Shown here: positions 54,540 to 62,365 of the stretch, in pieces
How positions within the stretch are numbered: position 1 is the stretch's first letter
Layout: every line of letters starts with the position of its first letter
Assembly: GCF_000426045.1 (NCBI RefSeq)
Contig: NZ_KE384490.1
Location: 310,001-374,000 of the forward strand
DNA: 64,000 bases
Direction of reading: 5' to 3'
Source: Marmoricola sp. URHB0036
Lineage (GTDB): Bacteria; Actinomycetota; Actinomycetes; Propionibacteriales; Nocardioidaceae
Notes under the pieces: model-generated
What the model saw: the letters and a program-made list of their open reading frames with translations, nothing else
Told to the model about the DNA's origin: nothing
The model's database searches: none
Made by a program: the position numbers and the translations under genes

Positions 54540-55832
54540 TCAGGCTCTTCGGGGTGGGCGGCGGCTGTTGGGTGGGACTTCGTACTGGTGTCCGGTGGGG
54601 CTGGTCCAGATGTAGGTGCCGTCGTCTCGGCGTTTGTAGTCCCAGGCGGTGAAGGTCTTCATCCGGTGATGCGTCCGGCAGAGAGGCGCGAAATTGAGCG
54701 GGCTGGTTTGACCGGGTGGGCCGCCGTCGGCGATGGGGGTGTAGGCGGTGATGTGGTCGAGGTCGCAGGACCTGGAGTCGCGGAGGCAGCCGGGGAAGAC
54801 GCAGTAGGCGTCACGCAGGGTGCAGAGCTCTCGCATCGCTGATGGTGGGTCGTGCTGGTCGACCGCCTGGGTCGAGCTCAGGTCGAGGACGGGTCGGACG
54901 ATGACCTTGCCGCCGGCTGCGGCATGACCGCGGAGCCAGTCGGTGAGGAGCTGGTCGGTGGCGGCCCCGAGCTTCTCGATCGAGACCGCGCCTGGTTGGT
55001 CGGGGTCGAGGTGGACGAACAGGTTCACCGCGCCGAGAACGCTGCCCGGGCCTGGTGCGGCGCCTTCGCGGCCGGACATGAGGTCCAGGGCGTACTGGGG
55101 GTCGGCCAGGATCCCGACGGCCCGAGCCCGCCTCACATCTAGTTGGTCGCTGTCGCCGAGGCTCCTGAGTTCGCCGGCGATCCGGCCGACGGTCTGGTCG
55201 AACAACAACGCGTCGGGGGTGTCCAGGGTCATCACCACGTCGGTGGTGGCCGGGTTGCCGCGGTGGCGGATCCACACTCCGCGTCGGGCGAGCTCTTCTT
55301 CCTCGTCCGCCACGGCCCGGTCGGGGTCGAAGTAGAGCCGTGCTTCCTGGACGAGCCGGGCGGCGTCGACCAGCCCGATCTTCGAGGGGGTGGCGGAGAT
55401 GAGCCGGTCTGCGAACGCGACCGCTTCTGGTGAGAGGTCGTGGGTCTCCCGAGAGATCAACCGGGCTCGCCACACCGGGACCACTCCGGCCTCGACCAAC
55501 TCCCAGAGCCGAGGGAGCCGGTAGACGAGCTCGAGGGCATCTGCGATGCGCTGCTTGGCCGCCTCCAGCGAGATGCCGAGGGCGGCCGCGAACGAGGCCG
55601 GCGCGAACTCATCGACCAGCGGAGCACCGGCACCAGCCAACGGCGCGGTCGGCGTTGTGGCGAAGATGCCGTGGTCGTCCTCCCAGCCGGCCGGGTACTC
55701 ATCACGACAGGGGTGGATCAGCGCCCACCGGACCGCGAACTGGAGCTGCTCGACTGCACCCTCATGCTCTTTGCGCTGGGCGGCTCGGACACCGTCGATC
55801 ACCTCAGTGGCGGTGAGGGTGGTGGTGTCCAT
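54540..55832 (-). CDS. DUF222/13E12-repeat family protein with HNH endonuclease domain (second copy)
   Basis: A 430-residue DUF222 protein, distantly related to the one at 16653-17906. The helical region spans about residues 1-300 (AAALGISLEAAKQRIADALELVYRLPRLWELV, VVPVWRARLISRETHDLSPEA). The HNH domain is C-terminal: YCVFPGCLRDSRSCDLDHI, a conserved Asn in TSPLNFAPLCRTHHRMK (C-x2-H), then WTSPTGHQYEVPP. Unlike the first copy, no LexA box is seen near its ATG (55832), where the sequence is AT-richer with a TTCGAT/ATTCGAA pattern instead. A palindromic repeat array starts 80 bases upstream. The role of the family is unknown; nuclease activity is inferred from the motif. Confidence 0.85.
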   Translation of the reverse strand: MDTTTLTATEVIDGVRAAQRKEHEGAVEQLQFAVRWALIHPCRDEYPAGWEDDHGIFATTPTAPLAGAGAPLVDEFAPASFAAALGISLEAAKQRIADALELVYRLPRLWELVEAGVVPVWRARLISRETHDLSPEAVAFADRLISATPSKIGLVDAARLVQEARLYFDPDRAVADEEEELARRGVWIRHRGNPATTDVVMTLDTPDALLFDQTVGRIAGELRSLGDSDQLDVRRARAVGILADPQYALDLMSGREGAAPGPGSVLGAVNLFVHLDPDQPGAVSIEKLGAATDQLLTDWLRGHAAAGGKVIVRPVLDLSSTQAVDQHDPPSAMRELCTLRDAYCVFPGCLRDSRSCDLDHITAYTPIADGGPPGQTSPLNFAPLCRTHHRMKTFTAWDYKRRDDGTYIWTSPTGHQYEVPPNSRRPPRRA

Positions 55833-56130
55833 GAAGAAACTCTAGACGTCGGCACCGACACTTTCGATAACAGATTCGAAGATGTGGAGAACTCTCTGGG
55901 ACCTCGATCGGGGTGGTTTCGAGACGCTCGCTGGCGCTCGCTCCTCAACCACCGAACAACAGCGACGGGACCCGCGAACCACAACTCGGCCACCGCAACC
56001 ACAGGATCTGAACCCCCGCGGCCGAAAGCCGCACAAGGGCGCCGGGACGCCACCGCAACCGGCGCCTACGGGAACCACGACTCTCGTTGACTCAGACCAG
56101 CCGACCAGCCCCGAGTGGTCTCGACTATCC
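55833..56130. other. Upstream region of the DUF222 gene, noncoding apart from one palindromic element
   Basis: This segment holds the presumed promoter of the minus-strand DUF222 gene (AT-rich near 55835-55885) and the first 42-bp palindromic element. The rest, 55954-56110, shows no recognisable gene or motif, though frames are open because of high GC. Confidence 0.45.
55912..55953. repeat. 42-bp palindromic element, solitary copy
   Basis: Arms GGTGGTT-N2-GAG and CTC-AACCACC enclose a 20-base core containing the direct repeat CGCTCGC-TGG-CGCTCGC. The same 42-bp architecture recurs at 56117, 56186, 56255 and 56324, so this is one member of a local family. A stem-loop is expected in either transcript. 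Confidence 0.7.
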
Positions 56131-56365
56131 GCTCGCTGGCGCTCGCTGCTCGACCACCTTGTCCGTTGCGGCCGTCACGGGAGCGGGTGGCTTCGAAACG
56201 CTCGCTGGCGCTCGCTGCTCGACCACCTTGTCCGTTGCGGCCGACACGGGAGCGGGTGGCTTCGAAACGCTCGCTGGCGCTCGCTGCTCGACCACCTTGT
56301 CCGTTGCGGCCGACACGGGGGCGGGTGGCTTCGAAACGCTCGCTGGCGCTCGCTCATCAAGCACC
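56117..56365. repeat. 69-bp tandem array of 42-bp palindromic elements
   Basis: Four copies of the palindromic element start at about 56117, 56186, 56255 and 56324. The cores repeat exactly every 69 bases (GCTCGCTGGC at 56131, 56200, 56269 and 56338). The 27-base linkers (CTTGTCCGTTGCGGCC and the rest) are also repeated with single changes. The first and last copies are more diverged at their outer edges. The array lies between the ends of regulatory space for the DUF222 gene and the 3' end of the cupin gene. Confidence 0.85.
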
Positions 56366-56387
56366 GCCGGTCATCGACCAGCCCCAG

Positions 56388-56807
56388 TCAAGCCAGCTCG
56401 AAGTCGGCGAAGTCGAAGCCGGGGGAGACCAGGCAGCTGACGAGGGCGTCGGCGTGGGTGGGCAGGGTGCGTTGCCAGGTGTTGGCGGGGACGAGTACCT
56501 GGGGGTGGTCGGGGGAGACGGTCTGGGTGTCCGAGGTGCTGGGAGTCGGCCCGTCGCGGCCGAGCTCGAGCGTGACGGTGCCGGTGTGGGCCAGCCAGAG
56601 CTCGTCGGAGGTCACGCGGTGCCAGACCGAGGACTCGCCGGCAGGGAGCAGGAAGTAGATGAGCGTGGCCGTCGCACGGACGCGGCCGTCGGGGAGGGTC
56701 ACCGCGACCGGTGAGGCCCAGGTCTGGCGGAACCAGCCGCCCTCGGGGTGGGGCTGGAGGTCGAGTCGTTCGGCGAGAGGTGGGCGCACGGCGACAGTCT
56801 GCTTCAC
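56388..56807 (-). CDS. Cupin_5 (DUF985) family protein
   Basis: A 139-residue cupin of the DUF985 type. The family pattern is HPEGGWFRQTW near the start (His and Glu as possible metal ligands), ATLIYFLLPAGESSVWHRVTSDELWLAHTG in the middle (His-x-Ser-Glu) and VPANTWQRTLPT near the end. It is close to complete for the family. The GTG at 56807 is chosen as the likely start. An ATG further up lies inside the divergent gene, and no strong ribosome site is seen. It is divergent from the small membrane protein gene. Some relatives bind sugars or act as epimerases, but the role here is unknown. Confidence 0.75.
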   Translation of the reverse strand: MKQTVAVRPPLAERLDLQPHPEGGWFRQTWASPVAVTLPDGRVRATATLIYFLLPAGESSVWHRVTSDELWLAHTGTVTLELGRDGPTPSTSDTQTVSPDHPQVLVPANTWQRTLPTHADALVSCLVSPGFDFADFELA

Positions 56808-56833
56808 GGCGAAGGGGTGGGACGATGGGTGGC

Positions 56834-57202
56834 ATGAGCAGTCCTTCGGTGACACCGCCGGTCAGTCGGCTGTCCGCGGTGGGGCAGCTCTACGTGACCA
56901 CGGTCGGTGCGCTCGCCCTGCTCTCGCTGGTCGCGGACTCCGCGGCGTGGCACGTCGCCCTCGTCGTACTCACCCTGCCGCTGAGCCTGCTCGCGCTGTG
57001 GGTCGGCTACTACAGCGGCCTCGCGGTCGGCTTCGTCACCGGTGCAGAGGCCAACGAGCTGTCCTGGCCGGTGGTGGCGGTGTGGGTGGCGGTCTGGACG
57101 ATGACCGCCTGGCTGAACGCGCAGGTCGCCCAGAAGGTGCTGCGGGTCGGCTGGCGCGCGGTGCCGGCGCGGAAGTTCGAGGACGTCGACCTCGACGACT
57201 AG
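56834..57202 (+). CDS. Small integral membrane protein, unknown function
   Basis: A 122-residue protein with three hydrophobic segments (YVTTVGALALLSLVAD, VALVVLTLPLSLLALWVGYY and WPVVAVWVAVWTMTAWLNA) and an acidic tail (FEDVDLDD). I do not recognise the family. The start could be ATG 56834 or the in-frame ATG 56825, which has the better A/G-rich upstream stretch. Its stop TAG and that of the convergent Nudix gene share the palindrome CTAG, giving a 4-base tail overlap. Confidence 0.65.
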   Translation: MSSPSVTPPVSRLSAVGQLYVTTVGALALLSLVADSAAWHVALVVLTLPLSLLALWVGYYSGLAVGFVTGAEANELSWPVVAVWVAVWTMTAWLNAQVAQKVLRVGWRAVPARKFEDVDLDD

Positions 57203-57978
57203 GTCGGAAGACCCCGCCCGCTCTCCGTGTACGACGGTCCGGGGCTGTCGCCGAGGTTCCGCAGCGCCGACTCGATCCGCCGAGCGGTGAAGTCGGCGCA
57301 CTTCTCGCGGATCTCGGCGATCGTGCAGAACGCCACCGACTTGATCTCGCGCTCCTGCCGCACGATGGTGTCCACCACCGACGGGTCGTGCACGCCGCCG
57401 TCGAAGACCAGGCACACCGCGTCGTCCCAGCCGCCCCACGGGGGCAGCCAGTCGGTGAGCAGCAGCCGCCCGGCCTCGACCTTCAGGCCGAGCTCCTCCT
57501 CGACCTCACGGGCAACCGCGAGCTGTGGCGACTCGCTGACCTCGACCACTCCGCCGGGCAGATCGAAGTCGCGCTTGTAGGTCAGCTGGCACAGCAGCAC
57601 CCGGTCGTCGGTCGAGCGGATCAGCATCTGGCTGATGGCCCGCTTGCGCGGCAGGAAGGAGTTCAGCAGCGACCGGAACCCCTTCGGGTCCTCCAGCGGG
57701 GTGTCGTCGACCAGCCGGGCGTAGACGATCCGGTCGGACTCCTCGGCGACGCCCCGGGCCACGCCCTCGCGCATCAGCCCGGCGAAGGTGGCCACCCGCT
57801 GGGCGGTCTCGTCGTCGGGGTCGACGTGTGCCTCGACCCGGGTCGAGCCCCCCTTGAAGGCCGACTCGACCAGCCCGCGCACCTCGTCGGCGGAGGCCCG
57901 CAGGCCCTGCTCCTGCAGGTCGGCGGTCCACGAGACGCGCACGACCCCGGGGGAGACGGGAGTCAGCTCGGCAGGCAC
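57199..57978 (-). CDS. Nudix hydrolase
   Basis: A 259-residue Nudix-family pyrophosphohydrolase acting on a nucleoside-diphosphate-linked compound. The Nudix box is complete: GGVVEVSESPQLAVAREVEEELGL fits GX5EX7REUXEEXGU (about residues 141-163). Before it lies an N-terminal domain of about 110 residues that is not part of the minimal fold (TRVEAHVDPDDETAQRVATF), longer than usual. The GTG start at 57978 is 4 bases after the upstream permease stop, so they form an operon. The substrate is unknown; the box alone does not specify it. Confidence 0.85.
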   Translation of the reverse strand: MPAELTPVSPGVVRVSWTADLQEQGLRASADEVRGLVESAFKGGSTRVEAHVDPDDETAQRVATFAGLMREGVARGVAEESDRIVYARLVDDTPLEDPKGFRSLLNSFLPRKRAISQMLIRSTDDRVLLCQLTYKRDFDLPGGVVEVSESPQLAVAREVEEELGLKVEAGRLLLTDWLPPWGGWDDAVCLVFDGGVHDPSVVDTIVRQEREIKSVAFCTIAEIREKCADFTARRIESALRNLGDSPGPSYTESGRGLPT

Positions 57979-57982
57979 CCGT

Positions 57983-59068
57983 TCACCCTAACGACACCGC
58001 GAGCACGCCCGCGGCGACGGCCAGGGGTACGACGAGCAACCCCTCCAGGCCGAACCGGACCATCGAGATCTCCAGCCCCCTGGCCCGGCAGGCGCGCAGC
58101 CAGAGCAGGTTGGCCAGCGAGCCCCAGGCGAGCAGCATCGGCGCCACGTTGACCGCCACCAGGGCGGTCACCAGACGGTCGCTGGTGTGCGTGAACGGCT
58201 CCACGACGAGGTACGCCGGCAGGTTGTTGATCACGTTGGCCAGCACCCCCGTCGTGCCGGCCAGCTGGAACAGCGAACCGAGCGAGTCGCCGGTGCCGAA
58301 GACCGACTCCAGCAACGACGACCCCTCCTCGACGACCACCTCGACGACCGCGAACAGGGCTACGGCGAAGGCGATCACCGACCACGGGACCAGTCGGACC
58401 AGCCGTCCAGGACGGACCGACTCGCGTTGACGTACGACGAAGGCGATGACCAGCACCACCGATCCGGCGAGTGCCACCACCCAGGCCGCGATGCCGCTGA
58501 CGATCGCCGGCCCGATGCCCACGACGACGGCGGCCGCCGTCCACAGCAGCACCGGGTCGTACGACGGCAGCATGCGCGGCACGTCGTAGGAGCCACGCAG
58601 CGCGACCCGGTGCCGGACCAGCAGCACGACCAGCACGACCACCAGCACCGCCAGCTGGGGCAGCCAGGTCGACCGCACGAACTCGGCCCCGCCCGTGCCG
58701 AGGTGAGACTGGGCGAGCAGGTTGGTCAGGTTCGAGACCGGGAGCAGCAGGCTGGCGCTGTTGGCCAACCAGACCGCGGCGAAGGCGAACGGCAGCACGG
58801 CCAGCCCGAGCTCGGCGGCGAGGGCCAGCCCGATCGGCGCGAGCAGCACGGCCGTGGTGTCGATGCTGAGCACCCACGTGCAGACCGTCGCCAGCAGCGT
58901 GAACAGCAGGAACAGCCGCAGCCGGTTGCCGCCCGCGACCCGGGCCGCGACGTGGGCACTGACGTCGAAGAGGCCCGCGTCGTCGCACAGGTCGGCGACG
59001 ACCTGGATCAGGGCGAGGAAGAGGAGGACCGGCCAGACGCGCTCGGCGACGTCGAGGAGGCCGGTCAC
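57983..59068 (-). CDS. ArsB/SLC13-type (ion transporter superfamily) permease
   Basis: A 361-residue permease with about ten hydrophobic helices. The pattern TWVLSIDTTAVLLAPIGLAL and FAFAAVWLANSASLLLPVSNLTNLL in the N half, and VLANVINNLPAYLVVEPF in the C half, are the two pseudo-symmetric re-entrant regions of the ArsB/CitM/SLC13 superfamily (Asn-rich motifs NSASLLLPVSNLTN and NVINNLP). It is shorter than typical ArsB (about 430 residues). No arsenate reductase or ArsR is nearby, so arsenite export is not supported and an organic anion is as likely. It lies 25 bases after glgB and 4 before the Nudix gene. Confidence 0.75.
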   Translation of the reverse strand: MTGLLDVAERVWPVLLFLALIQVVADLCDDAGLFDVSAHVAARVAGGNRLRLFLLFTLLATVCTWVLSIDTTAVLLAPIGLALAAELGLAVLPFAFAAVWLANSASLLLPVSNLTNLLAQSHLGTGGAEFVRSTWLPQLAVLVVVLVVLLVRHRVALRGSYDVPRMLPSYDPVLLWTAAAVVVGIGPAIVSGIAAWVVALAGSVVLVIAFVVRQRESVRPGRLVRLVPWSVIAFAVALFAVVEVVVEEGSSLLESVFGTGDSLGSLFQLAGTTGVLANVINNLPAYLVVEPFTHTSDRLVTALVAVNVAPMLLAWGSLANLLWLRACRARGLEISMVRFGLEGLLVVPLAVAAGVLAVSLG

Positions 59069-59093
59069 CCACGCAGACTAGCGAGGAGCCCGG

Positions 59094-60974
59094 TCACCGC
59101 TTCGTGCCGGCCAGCCACAGCGTCCCGAGCGGCGGCACGCGCACCGAGGCCGAGGCGGGCTGGCCGTGGTGCGGGGTGGGGTGCGCGGTGACGGTGCCGA
59201 GGTTGCCGACGCCCGAACCGCCGTAGACCTCGGCGTCGGTGTTGATCACCTCGGTCCACTCACCGGCGAACGGCAGCCCGATGCGGTAGCCCTCGTGCGG
59301 TCCACCCGCGAAGTTGCTGATGCACGCCAGCGCGCTCCCGTCGGAGCCCCAGCGCAGGAAGGCGACCGTGTTGTTGGCAGCGTCGTCGGCGACCAGCCAC
59401 TGGAAGCCGTCGGGGCTGGTGTCCTGCGACCAGAGGGCCGGTGACTCGACGTAGGCCGCGTTGAGGTCGGCGACCAGGCGGCTGACGCCGGCGTGGCCGG
59501 GGGTGGACAGCAGACCCCAGTCGAGCTCGCGCTGCTCGGCCCACTCGTTGTCCTGGGCGAACTCCTGGCCCATGAACAGCAGCTGCTTGCCCGGGTGGGC
59601 CCACTGCCAGGACAGGAAGGCGCGCACGTTGGCGAGCTGCTGCCAGCGGTCGCCCGGCATCTTGCGCAGCAGCGAGCCCTTGCCGTGGACGACCTCGTCG
59701 TGGCTGATCGGCAGCACGTAGTTCTCGGAGTAGGCGTAGACCATCGCGAAGGTCAGCTGGTGATGGTGGTAGCTGCGGTGGATCGGGTCCTTGGCGACGT
59801 ACTCCAGCGAGTCGTGCATCCAGCCCATGTTCCACTTGAAGCCGAAGCCCAGACCGTCGGCCTCGGTCGACCGGGTAACGCCCGGCCACGAGGTCGACTC
59901 CTCGGCGATGGTGACCGCTCCGGGCACCCGCTTGTAGACGGTGCCGTTGAGCTCCTGCAGGAACGCGACGGCCTCGAGGTTCTCGCGGCCACCGTGCACG
60001 TTGGGCTGCCACTGACCGGGTTCGCGCGAGTAGTCGAGGTAGATCATCGAGGCCACCGCGTCGACGCGGATGCCGTCGATGTGGAACTCCTCGAGCCAGT
60101 ACAGCGCGTTGGCGACCAGGAAGTTGCGCACCTCCTTGCGCCCGAAGTTGAAGACGTAGGTGCCCCAGTCGGGGTGCTCGCCGCGCGTCGGGTTGGGGTC
60201 TTCGTAGAGCGCCGTCCCGTCGAACCGGGCGAGCGCGAAGTCGTCCTTGGGGAAGTGGGCCGGCACCCAGTCGACGATCACGCCGATGCCGGCGTTGTGC
60301 AGGGCCTCCACCAGGCGGCGGAAGCCGTCCGGGTCGCCGAAGCGCGAGGTCGGGGCGTAGTACGACGTGACCTGGTAGCCCCACGACCCACCGAACGGGT
60401 GCTCCATCACCGGCAGGAGCTCGACGTGGGTGAAGCCCATCTCGGCGACGTACGGCACGAGGTGCTCGACCAGGTCGTCGTAGCTGTAGGGCCCAGCACC
60501 CGGGTGTCGCTTCCACGAGCCGAGGTGCACCTCGTAGACCGACATCGGCTGCTGGTCGGGTCGGGTGACCTGGGCCCGCTCGGCCATCCACTCGTCGTCG
60601 GTCCATTGGTGCGTGCTGCGGAAGATGCGGGACGCAGTCGAGGGCGGGACCTCGGTGAAGGTGGCCATCGGGTCGGCCTTGTCGCGCCAGACCCCGTCGG
60701 CGCCGCGGATGTGGAACTTGTAGCTGTCACCGGCCTTGGCGCCCGACACGTTGGTCTGCCAGACGCCGGAGGTGCCGACGACGGCCAGCGGGCTGCGGCT
60801 GCCGTCCCAGCTGTTGAAGTCGCCGCGGACCTGGACCTCGAGGGCGTCGGGCGCCCAGACGCGGAAGCTGGTGCCGTCGTCGTCGGCGTGCGCTCCCAGC
60901 GCCTGCCACAGCTGCTCGTGACGGCCCTCGTTGATCAGGTGGAGGTCGATCTCGCCGATCGTCGGCTCGGTCAT
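59094..60974 (-). CDS. glgB: 1,4-alpha-glucan branching enzyme
   Basis: A 626-residue GH13 enzyme that forms alpha-1,6 branches in glycogen. An N-terminal CBM48 ([21 protein letters not shown]) is followed by the catalytic barrel: [29 protein letters not shown], then the nucleophile Asp in [17 protein letters not shown] (about residue 305), the acid Glu in TIAEES (about 355) and [11 protein letters not shown] (about 415). The C-terminal domain ends [11 protein letters not shown]. The length is slightly shorter than the usual 720-740, because the extra N-terminal module is missing. The ATG overlaps the maltokinase stop (ATGA). Confidence 0.95.
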   Translation of the reverse strand: MTEPTIGEIDLHLINEGRHEQLWQALGAHADDDGTSFRVWAPDALEVQVRGDFNSWDGSRSPLAVVGTSGVWQTNVSGAKAGDSYKFHIRGADGVWRDKADPMATFTEVPPSTASRIFRSTHQWTDDEWMAERAQVTRPDQQPMSVYEVHLGSWKRHPGAGPYSYDDLVEHLVPYVAEMGFTHVELLPVMEHPFGGSWGYQVTSYYAPTSRFGDPDGFRRLVEALHNAGIGVIVDWVPAHFPKDDFALARFDGTALYEDPNPTRGEHPDWGTYVFNFGRKEVRNFLVANALYWLEEFHIDGIRVDAVASMIYLDYSREPGQWQPNVHGGRENLEAVAFLQELNGTVYKRVPGAVTIAEESTSWPGVTRSTEADGLGFGFKWNMGWMHDSLEYVAKDPIHRSYHHHQLTFAMVYAYSENYVLPISHDEVVHGKGSLLRKMPGDRWQQLANVRAFLSWQWAHPGKQLLFMGQEFAQDNEWAEQRELDWGLLSTPGHAGVSRLVADLNAAYVESPALWSQDTSPDGFQWLVADDAANNTVAFLRWGSDGSALACISNFAGGPHEGYRIGLPFAGEWTEVINTDAEVYGGSGVGNLGTVTAHPTPHHGQPASASVRVPPLGTLWLAGTKR

Positions 60975-62365
60975 GGTCGGGTTGCTCCGATCCGTTCGAT
61001 GGCACCCAGCGGGATGTCCAGCCAGGAGGGGCGGTTGCGGGCCTCGTAGAGGACCTCGTAGACGGCCTTGTCGGCCTCGTAGGCGTCGATCAGGGCCTGC
61101 TCGTCGGCGCTCAGCGGCCCGCCGCCGGCCTCGACGCGACCCTCGACGTATCCCTCGAGGAACGCCTCGCGGTTGCGCTCGACCCACTCGGTGGCCCGGT
61201 AGGTGATCTGCGATCCGGGCTCGTCGGTGGCGTGCAGGTCCTTGACCACCGACTGGGCGGCGTAGTCGAAGGAGCGGAGCATGCCGGCGACGTCGCGCCA
61301 GGGGGAGTCGGCGAGCTGACGCTCGGCCAGTGGCTTGGCGGGCTCGCCCTCGAAGTCGACCAGCTTCCAGCCCTTGGAGGTGCGCAGCGTCTGGCCGAGG
61401 TGGAGGTCACCGTGCACCCGCTGGGCCTCGCCCTTGGCGTCGGCGATGCGGCCGAACACCTGCTCCAGCGCACCGGCGTGGGTGGCCAGGCCCGGCACCG
61501 ATGCGGCTGCTGCCTCGAGGCGCCGGCGCATCGCCTCCGCCGTGGCTGCGCCGTCGTAGGTCTCGATGTCGAAGTGCTCGCGGAGCACCTGGTGGACCTC
61601 GCTGACGGCGACACCGAGACGGTGTGCCTCGCCCGCGAAGTCGCCGCCCACCTCGTCGGCGTGCAGGTCGGCCTCGGCGAACAGGTTGCGTGCGCTGGCC
61701 AGGGCCAGCTCCCACCCGTCGCTGGCGGTGCGCAGGAACTGCTGGAGCATCGCCAGGTCGTCCTGGTCGGCCTCGATCCAGCCGTAGAGGTGCGCGATGT
61801 TGGGGTTGTCGGCCTCGGTCAGTGCCCGGTGGATCTCGATGTCGGGGTTGCGGCCGGGCGTCACCTTGCGGAACACCTTCATCAGGCTGTCCTCGCCGAA
61901 GGCGACCGAGGAGTTGCTCTGCTCGCCGCTGAAGAGCGTGGAGTGGGCGCCGGTGTCGAGGGCGTAGTCACCGACCCGGTGGAAGGTCACGCCGCCGTAG
62001 GACTCGGGCTGGTCGGCCGAGGTGCGGCTGAACGCGTCGAGGTAGACGGCCATCGCCTCGCGGTCGTGCACGGCGTCGTAGGTGTGCACGGGGCCGAGCG
62101 TCTCGTCGTTCTGCGGGCCGAGGTAGGCGTGGTGGATGCGGCCCTGCTCCTCGGGGTAGTGGGAGAGGGGCATCTGGTAGCGCTCGGTCGTCGGCTCGCC
62201 ACCCGCCTCGGCGGCGTACTCCACGGTGATGATGTCGATGGTGACCGGAGGCGGACCCGGCAGCATGCCGACCCGTAGGACGTCGACGACGTCGTACTCC
62301 CGGCCCTTGCCCGCGAACCAGCGGGCCTCGGCGAGGTACGCCGTCATCTGCGGATGCTGGCTCAT
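60971..62365 (-). CDS. mak: Maltokinase (Pep2/Mak type)
   Basis: A 464-residue ATP-dependent maltose kinase producing maltose-1-phosphate, the substrate of GlgE. The N-terminal cap ([18 protein letters not shown]) and the bilobal kinase core follow the family: [22 protein letters not shown] (ATP lobe, catalytic lysine in KVFRK), then [13 protein letters not shown] with the catalytic Asp, and [17 protein letters not shown] with the metal-binding Asp. The ATG at 62365 shares its first base with the treS stop (TGATG). Its stop overlaps glgB's start. Coupling of TreS, Mak and GlgB fits the trehalose-to-glycogen GlgE pathway. Confidence 0.93.
   Translation of the reverse strand: MSQHPQMTAYLAEARWFAGKGREYDVVDVLRVGMLPGPPPVTIDIITVEYAAEAGGEPTTERYQMPLSHYPEEQGRIHHAYLGPQNDETLGPVHTYDAVHDREAMAVYLDAFSRTSADQPESYGGVTFHRVGDYALDTGAHSTLFSGEQSNSSVAFGEDSLMKVFRKVTPGRNPDIEIHRALTEADNPNIAHLYGWIEADQDDLAMLQQFLRTASDGWELALASARNLFAEADLHADEVGGDFAGEAHRLGVAVSEVHQVLREHFDIETYDGAATAEAMRRRLEAAAASVPGLATHAGALEQVFGRIADAKGEAQRVHGDLHLGQTLRTSKGWKLVDFEGEPAKPLAERQLADSPWRDVAGMLRSFDYAAQSVVKDLHATDEPGSQITYRATEWVERNREAFLEGYVEGRVEAGGGPLSADEQALIDAYEADKAVYEVLYEARNRPSWLDIPLGAIERIGATRP

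Noticed and set aside
56117-56365. CRISPR array
   Set aside because: The linkers between the palindromic units are themselves repeated, the unit is a tandem 69-mer rather than repeat plus unique spacer, and no cas genes are present.
55882-56658. A coding gene across the 69-bp array
   Set aside because: The array is a multiple of three, so frames stay open in several registers on both strands. None has a family match, and the frame runs through the cupin gene.
57983-59068. Arsenite exporter call for the ArsB-like permease
   Set aside because: The superfamily fold is clear but the chain is short and there is no arsR or arsC beside it; substrate assignment would be guesswork.
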